From Thomasclavelia ramosa DSM 1402 (lineage in GTDB: Bacteria; Bacillota_I; Bacilli_A; Erysipelotrichales; Coprobacillaceae): a DNA stretch of 64,000 bases. The translations under genes were made by a program, and so were the position numbers. Shown one piece after another: positions 51,323 through 64,000 of the stretch. The first letter of the stretch is position 1; each line of letters starts with the position of its first letter. The notes under the pieces were generated by a model. That model was not told where the DNA came from. It did not search any database and was given only the letters and a program-made list of their open reading frames with translations. The stretch spans positions 2,852,001 to 2,916,000 of the forward strand of contig NZ_CP036346.1 in NCBI RefSeq assembly GCF_014131695.1, in the 5' to 3' direction.

Positions 51323-52051
51323 TTATTCAGCTGCTTCAACTGGTGTTTCAGTTGCTGCATCTGCTTCTTTAGTTTCTTCTACTACTGGTGTAAAGTCTAC
51401 TAATTCATGAGCTTCGTTTACTTTACCAGCTGCTTTAATTCCAGATTTTACAATTACTAATCCTTTTTTAGGTCCAGGTACTGACCCTTTGATTAATAAT
51501 AAATTATTTTCTACATCAACAGCTACCACTTCTAAGTTTTGTACTGTTCTTGTTACATGTCCCATTTGTCCTGGTAATTTTTTACCTGGAGCAATTCTGT
51601 TTGGAGCGATTGGTCCCATTGAACCAACAATTCTATGAGCTCCTGAACCATGTCCTTTAGGACCGATTCTTTGACCATGTCTTTTAATAACACCTTGATA
51701 ACCTTTACCTTTAGAAGTTCCAGTTACATCTACAACTTCACCTGCTACGAAGCTATCAACAGTAATTTTATCTCCAACTTCATAACTCATCATTTCGTCA
51801 TAACGAAATTCTTTAATGAAGCGCTTAGGAGCTGTGTTAGCTTTTTTCACAATACCTAATTCAGCTTTATTAGCTAATTTTTCTCTCTTATCTTCGAATC
51901 CAACTTGGATTGCATCATATCCATCAGTAGCAACTGTTTTCTTTTGTAATACAACGTTAGCATCAGCTTCTACTACAGTTACTGGGATTAATAAACCATC
52001 AGTTGTGAAGACTTGAGTCATTCCAATCTTACGACCTAAGATTCCTTTCAT
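51323..52051 (-). CDS. rplC: 50S ribosomal protein L3 with acidic C-terminal tail
   Basis: A 242-residue early assembly protein that reaches the peptidyl transferase centre. [30 protein letters not shown] and [11 protein letters not shown] are diagnostic. It is about 30 residues longer than most bacterial L3: the end is an acidic, Ala/Thr-rich tail ([20 protein letters not shown]). Confidence 0.98.
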   Translation of the reverse strand: MKGILGRKIGMTQVFTTDGLLIPVTVVEADANVVLQKKTVATDGYDAIQVGFEDKREKLANKAELGIVKKANTAPKRFIKEFRYDEMMSYEVGDKITVDSFVAGEVVDVTGTSKGKGYQGVIKRHGQRIGPKGHGSGAHRIVGSMGPIAPNRIAPGKKLPGQMGHVTRTVQNLEVVAVDVENNLLLIKGSVPGPKKGLVIVKSGIKAAGKVNEAHELVDFTPVVEETKEADAATETPVEAAE

Positions 52052-52072
52052 GAGTTACACCTTTTACCTTTC

Positions 52073-52381
52073 TTATAATTTAATTTCGATGTCTACACCA
52101 CTTGGTAATTCTAATCTTGTTAGAATGTCAACTGTTTCTTGTGTAGGATTCACAATGTCGATTAAACGTTTGTGAGTTCTGATTTCAAATTGTTCACGAG
52201 AATCTTTATACTTGTGAACCGCTCTTAATACTGTATAAATTTCTTTTTCAGTTGGTAGAGGTACAGGACCTACTACTTGAGCTCCAGATTTCTTAGCAGC
52301 ACCAATAATTTTTTCTGCTGAGTTATCTAGAATTTTGTGATCAAATGATTTTAATCTAATTCTAATTTTGTTATTTGCCAT
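52073..52381 (-). CDS. rpsJ: 30S ribosomal protein S10 (NusE)
   Basis: A 102-residue protein of the 30S head that also acts as NusE in transcription antitermination. [20 protein letters not shown] and [16 protein letters not shown] are diagnostic. First gene of the 30-gene supercluster; AAAGGAG precedes its ATG. Confidence 0.98.
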   Translation of the reverse strand: MANNKIRIRLKSFDHKILDNSAEKIIGAAKKSGAQVVGPVPLPTEKEIYTVLRAVHKYKDSREQFEIRTHKRLIDIVNPTQETVDILTRLELPSGVDIEIKL

Positions 52382-52507
52382 GATTTTTCTCCTTTCAACT
52401 TATAGGATGTGACTTACTCAATACGAATTCCCTGAAACATGCCGTTTCATGACAACGCCTTTCGGTGTTTCAGCAACCTCGCACATCTTTGCAACGTCAA
52501 CGGTAGT
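52382..52507 (-). promoter_or_regulatory. S10 operon leader RNA
   Basis: About 120 bases of untranslated leader. A hairpin has outer arms CTGAAACA/TGTTTCAG (52466-52473 and 52432-52439) and inner GC-rich segments that can also pair. The place and shape fit an L4-type autoregulatory leader; the mechanism is inference. Confidence 0.5.
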
Positions 52508-52536
52508 ATTTTAACAAAAAAAAGCCCCTATTGCAA
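52508..52536 (-). promoter_or_regulatory. S10 supercluster promoter inside a terminator
   Basis: On the minus strand TTGCAA (52536-52531) and TAAAAT (52513-52508) are 17 bases apart. The -35 is the loop of the terminator at 52517-52546, and the spacer contains the terminator's T-run. Confidence 0.7.
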
Positions 52537-52546
52537 GGCTTTTTTT
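52517..52546. terminator. Terminator of the histidine phosphatase gene
   Basis: Arms AAAAAAAGCC/GGCTTTTTTT around a 10-base loop; symmetrical A and T tracts allow function in both directions. Confidence 0.8.
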
Positions 52547-52593
52547 CATTTATTTTAATTAATTTTTCTTCATTTAATCATGCTATTTTTAAT

Positions 52594-53181
52594 CTACTGA
52601 GCAACCTGTAAGTTATATTCAATCACTCGATATTCACCATGACAATCAATAATGGTGATCGAGCAATTAGCTGGACCATCCATATTAACAAAATTATGGT
52701 CAATGTTAACTACTGTATTTAAAATCGTGCCCCCGTGAGTCGCAATTAATATATTCTCGTCAGGATATTGAGCAGTTATCTCATCTAGTTTTGTGAAAAT
52801 TCGTTTCGTAAAATCAAAACCGCTTTCTCCTTCTAAAGAAGTCCATCCTTCATTTAACAGTAATGATACAAAATTATCATGTTTCATTCCTTTAAATAAC
52901 TGACTACCATCTTCACCTTCAACTACTCCAAAATCAATTTCTTTGAATTCTTTACATGGGTAGATCGGATATTTTCCACCAGTTGCATATGTCGCAGTAT
53001 CCAATGTCCTTTCACTTGTTGAACAATAAACAGCTGCAAAATTTATTGTATCTAAATATTCCTTAACAGCTTTAGCCTGGGCTATTCCTTTAGCTGTTAA
53101 TTTAGAATCACAACTTCCTTGGATTAGATTTTTTTGATTAAATAAAGTTTGCCCATGACGTAATAAATAAATTCGTGTCAT
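52594..53181 (-). CDS. Histidine phosphatase family protein (phosphoglycerate-mutase-like)
   Basis: A 195-residue branch-1 histidine phosphatase. The catalytic RHG motif is YLLRHGQTLFN (H9) and the second His is in IATHGG. The acid is in KEIDFGVVEGED. The family spans cofactor-dependent phosphoglycerate mutases and broad phosphatases. The small size and lack of mutase-specific insertions favour a phosphatase. The FMN reductase-like gene lies 10 bases upstream on the same strand, so they form an operon. Confidence 0.88.
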   Translation of the reverse strand: MTRIYLLRHGQTLFNQKNLIQGSCDSKLTAKGIAQAKAVKEYLDTINFAAVYCSTSERTLDTATYATGGKYPIYPCKEFKEIDFGVVEGEDGSQLFKGMKHDNFVSLLLNEGWTSLEGESGFDFTKRIFTKLDEITAQYPDENILIATHGGTILNTVVNIDHNFVNMDGPANCSITIIDCHGEYRVIEYNLQVAQ

Positions 53182-53191
53182 TCTAATACTC

Positions 53192-53812
53192 CTATCTGAT
53201 AAAATTAGTTGCTATTTTTAGTTCTGCATCAGGTAAACCATGTTTTTCTTTACCTAAAGCAATACTTTTGAGTAAGAATGCCATATTATTACCTAATACT
53301 TTCATTGTCTGCATTCCTTCAAAATCTTGTTTTACTTCTTCGGGTGTATTACCATGTACGCTATTCCAATATTGCGAAGATACAATCGGCATTTGAGCGA
53401 TTGTAAAATATTTATTTAATTGATCAAAAGTAGCACTGGCACCGCCTCGGCGACAACTAACTACAGTGGCACCAACTTTAAAACGTTTATCGAATCTTGA
53501 AGCATAGAATAGACGATCCATAAAGGAAGCAATCATTCCAGAAGAGCTTGCATAATGAACAGGACTTCCTATCACAATTCCATCAGCAGCTTCAAATAGT
53601 TTTAAACACTCATTAACAGCATCACTGTTATCTATACATTCACCTTTCTCATGGCAAACACCACATCCCATGCAACCCCTAATAGCTTTTGTTCCAATAT
53701 GAAATATTTCAGTATCAATACCATTAGTATTTAATGCTTTAGCAACTTCATTCAAAGCTGTAAAAGTACAGCCATTTCTTCTAAAACTTCCATTAATTAA
53801 TAATACTTTCAT
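53192..53812 (-). CDS. Flavodoxin-fold NADPH-dependent FMN reductase
   Basis: A 206-residue flavoprotein. The FMN phosphate loop is LINGSFRRNGCTFTAL and the ring-binding loop GSPVHYASSSGMIASFMDR. A Cys-rich segment, IRGCMGCGVCHEKGECI, sits between them as in iron-sulfur flavoproteins, so a [4Fe-4S] cluster is possible, although these Cys are also kept in simple reductases. It starts just downstream of the rRNA operon terminator and is co-transcribed with the histidine phosphatase gene. Confidence 0.85.
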   Translation of the reverse strand: MKVLLINGSFRRNGCTFTALNEVAKALNTNGIDTEIFHIGTKAIRGCMGCGVCHEKGECIDNSDAVNECLKLFEAADGIVIGSPVHYASSSGMIASFMDRLFYASRFDKRFKVGATVVSCRRGGASATFDQLNKYFTIAQMPIVSSQYWNSVHGNTPEEVKQDFEGMQTMKVLGNNMAFLLKSIALGKEKHGLPDAELKIATNFIR

Positions 53813-53873
53813 ACCACATCCTCCATCTTTAATAAATATAATAGCGCAATCTATAATAATTGCAAAGAAAAAA

Positions 53874-53891
53874 GGATACGCAGAGGTATCC
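53874..53891 (-). terminator. Terminator of rRNA operon A
   Basis: GGATAC/GTATCC stem with a 6-base loop, then TTTTTTCTTTG on the minus strand. Confidence 0.85.
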
Positions 53892-53905
53892 GTAAATAAA
53901 AAAAG

Positions 53906-54014
53906 AACCGGCAGCTTGCTATTGTCGCACCTTGGTACTATCTTCGCCGTTATGATGCTTAACTTCTGTGTTCGGTATGGGAACAGGTGTGTCCATCATG
54001 CTATCGCTACCAGA
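53906..54014 (-). rRNA. rrf: 5S ribosomal RNA, operon A
   Basis: On the minus strand the sequence has the typical CCGAACACAGAAGTTAAGC core, and the ends CTGGTAGC and GCTGCCGG pair to form helix I. The length of about 107 bases is normal for Firmicutes. Ends are estimated to within a few bases. Confidence 0.93.
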
Positions 54015-54131
54015 TCTTCTTTTCTAAGCAATTCCTTTCGAGAATCACTCAAAACTAGATAATAGTTTTCTTGCGTCTTTTGTCTTCCACTTTGTCTTCT
54101 TTCAGTTTCAAGCCTTAACCCTTTTTCTCTA

Positions 54132-57044
<2,913 letters not shown>

Positions 57045-57332
57045 TATTTTGGTGTTTGCTTGATTACTATTTTCAACTATTTACTAAAATCCATCCATCC
57101 GTTTCGATTTATGTTTTTTAGTGATGAAAATTCTTAGTTTTCGACTTTTCTAGAAAGACCTCAATAATAACAATTACTATTTCGATCTCATTTTCTATTT
57201 CTATCGCAATTTATTTTCTATTATCCAGTTTTCAATGATCTCTGAGTCATACCTGAGTATCACTCAAAACTAAACAGTATCTTCGAAACATCACTTCTCT
57301 TGTGCATCATCTTCGATCATGCGTTTCTCCTT
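57045..57332 (-). other. 16S-23S internal spacer, no tRNA
   Basis: 288 AT-rich bases without a tRNA cloverleaf. It contains GTTTTCAATGATCTCT (57228-57243), repeated exactly upstream of 16S (58946-58961), and ACTCAAAACTA, which recurs in the 23S-5S spacer. These repeats probably belong to precursor processing stems. Confidence 0.75.
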
Positions 57333-58862
<1,530 letters not shown>

Positions 58863-58985
58863 TATTTAAACAACTCTTCGTTTGTTTAGCTCTTTTTTCT
58901 TTTTTATCCTTCTGGATATTGACGTGTGTTTCTTAATTCTGTTTAGTTTTCAATGATCTCTCCAGCTTCTTTTGCCGACTTGAAT

Positions 58986-59014
58986 ATCTTACACTCTTTT
59001 CGCTTTTTAGTCAA
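58986..59014 (-). promoter_or_regulatory. rRNA operon A promoter P2 (proximal)
   Basis: TTGACT (59014-59009) and TAAGAT (58991-58986) on the minus strand, with a 17-base spacer, about 120 bases before 16S. Confidence 0.75.
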
Positions 59015-59079
59015 TCTTTTTTTAACTTTTTTTGCTTTTTCTCTCCGGTCCTTACGTCCCTTTCCTCGAGTGCCTATTT

Positions 59080-59108
59080 AATTTACCATATCCCTTTTGT
59101 CTTGTAAA
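59080..59108 (-). promoter_or_regulatory. rRNA operon A promoter P1 (distal)
   Basis: TTTACA (59108-59103) and TAAATT (59085-59080) on the minus strand, with a 17-base spacer that ends in an extended -10 TGG. Confidence 0.65.
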
Positions 59109-59242
59109 GAGTTATTTTCACATTATTTTGTGACTTCCCTTTTTTCTCCCATTTTTTCGACTCTTTTCTGATTTTATTTTTTTATTAAATACAGCTATTT
59201 TATTAACCGTCCCTTCTTTTTTTTAAAGAATTAAAAACAGGT

Positions 59243-59422
59243 CTATTTTTCAATACAACGCAAAAACATCATGTCTGCTGATATTTTATCTGATTCTTCG
59301 CCAAACGCTCTTATTTTAAATAAAATGCCTGTACCAGCTCTGTTAGAGTTTACTTTATCGCCTGCACGATCATAAATATTTTTACCTGCCTTAGATAATC
59401 TATCCTGATCCTGCAGGAAAAA
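59243..59422 (-). pseudogene. Unrecognised coding remnant between the rRNA operons
   Basis: A 59-codon open stretch on the minus strand, ending at TAG (59243-59245), reads like protein (LSKAGKNIYDRAGDK, then FKIRAFGEESDKI and MMFLRCIEK) but has no ATG until near its end and no ribosome site. I do not recognise the family. It is probably the C-terminal stump of a lost gene. The rest of the spacer from 59109 to 59242 is AT-rich, with nothing I can support. Confidence 0.4.
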
Positions 59423-59428
59423 TCACAA

Positions 59429-59455
59429 CAGCTGTTATTATCTTAATAACAGCTG
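59429..59455. repeat. Perfect 11-bp inverted repeat in the inter-operon spacer
   Basis: CAGCTGTTATT/AATAACAGCTG around ATCTT. No T-run follows on either strand. A second possible stem, AGCAGT/ACTGCT (59480-59485 and 59518-59523) with GTCG/CGAC inside it, lies 25 bases further on. Confidence 0.6.
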
Positions 59456-59553
59456 ATAACCCGGGCTAATTAAAACTATAGCAGTAAGTCGATGATAGAC
59501 GACATAATTCATCCAGAACTGCTTATATTAAAGCCGGATATAAAATAAAAAAA

Positions 59554-59571
59554 GGATACGCAGAGGTATCC
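59554..59571 (-). terminator. Terminator of rRNA operon B
   Basis: Same hairpin as operon A: GGATAC/GTATCC, then a T-run on the minus strand. Confidence 0.85.
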
Positions 59572-59585
59572 GTAAATAAAAAAAG

Positions 59586-59694
59586 AACCGGCAGCTTGCT
59601 ATTGTCGCACCTTGGTACTATCTTCGCCGTTATGATGCTTAACTTCTGTGTTCGGTATGGGAACAGGTGTGTCCATCATGCTATCGCTACCAGA
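59586..59694 (-). rRNA. rrf: 5S ribosomal RNA, operon B
   Basis: Appears identical to the operon A 5S copy, including the pairing ends CTGGTAGC and GCTGCCGG. Confidence 0.93.
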
Positions 59695-59811
59695 TCTTCT
59701 TTTCTAAGCAATTCCTTTCGAGAATCACTCAAAACTAGATAATAGTTTTCTTGCGTCTTTTGTCTTCCACTTTGTCTTCTTTCAGTTTCAAGCCTTAACC
59801 CTTTTTCTCTA

Positions 59812-62724
<2,913 letters not shown>

Positions 62725-63012
62725 TATTTTGGTGTTTGCTTGATTACTATTTTCAACTATTTACTAAAATCCATCCATCCGTTTCGATTTATGTTTTTTA
62801 GTGATGAAAATTCTTAGTTTTCGACTTTTCTAGAAAGACCTCAATAATAACAATTACTATTTCGATCTCATTTTCTATTTCTATCGCAATTTATTTTCTA
62901 TTATCCAGTTTTCAATGATCTCTGAGTCATACCTGAGTATCACTCAAAACTAAACAGTATCTTCGAAACATCACTTCTCTTGTGCATCATCTTCGATCAT
63001 GCGTTTCTCCTT
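62725..63012 (-). other. 16S-23S internal spacer, operon B, no tRNA
   Basis: Identical in appearance to the operon A spacer; no tRNA gene. Confidence 0.75.

Positions 63013-64000
<988 letters not shown>

Noticed and set aside
57045-57332. Possible tRNA-Ile or tRNA-Ala in the 16S-23S spacer
   Set aside because: No acceptor-stem pairing, anticodon loop or TTCGA-type T-loop in the right arrangement; the spacer is AT-rich throughout.

Overview
The window looks like chromosome from an AT-rich, low-GC Firmicute of the Erysipelotrichia. The 16S sequence and gene content resemble Thomasclavelia (formerly Clostridium or Erysipelatoclostridium) ramosum and its relatives; this is recognition from memory, not a database result. 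Almost all genes are on the minus strand. The 16S 3' end carries a normal anti-Shine-Dalgarno and most genes have strong GGAGG-type sites, which let several start codons be corrected.

Layout. 1-8.3 kb is accessory: the N-terminus of a response regulator translationally coupled to an AgrB-type peptidase, a 6-phospho-beta-glucosidase, a MATE exporter, a LURP-one protein, a LysR regulator with an NmrA-like oxidoreductase, and a two-component pair. 8.3-12 kb is the conserved cdaA-cdaR-glmM operon (c-di-AMP synthesis and amino-sugar supply for the wall). 12-20.9 kb holds a small membrane protein, ferritin, glutamate synthase (gltB, gltD), a PduL-type phosphotransacylase and a DUF4230 protein. 20.9-31 kb holds a duplicated secreted esterase with a KTGD wall anchor and its AraC neighbour, a broken mgtC remnant, HU, RpiR with threonine aldolase, and a GH1 phospho-beta-glycosidase.

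27.5-33.3 kb is the most unusual part. It is a tightly packed four-gene unit: an unrecognised 399-residue protein, an alpha/beta-hydrolase fold protein lacking its catalytic Ser and His, a cytosolic protein joining a LacI-type sugar-binding domain to a GGDEF diguanylate cyclase, and the GH1 enzyme. I infer a sugar-responsive c-di-GMP module coupled to glycoside use. Just upstream lies a decayed wall-anchored protein gene that keeps its terminator.

33.7-37.8 kb carries ecfA1-ecfA2-ecfT-truA plus a PHP phosphatase. 37.9-52.4 kb is the complete S10-spc-alpha ribosomal protein supercluster, 30 genes from rpsJ to rplQ, read from a promoter that lies inside the upstream gene's terminator hairpin. 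52.6-53.8 kb has a histidine phosphatase and an FMN reductase-like protein.

53.9-64 kb holds two rRNA operons (16S-23S-5S, minus strand) in direct tandem, apparently identical with a 5,680-base period; the second runs off the window within 16S. The 16S-23S spacers contain no tRNA, and I see no tRNA gene, CRISPR array or insertion sequence in the window.
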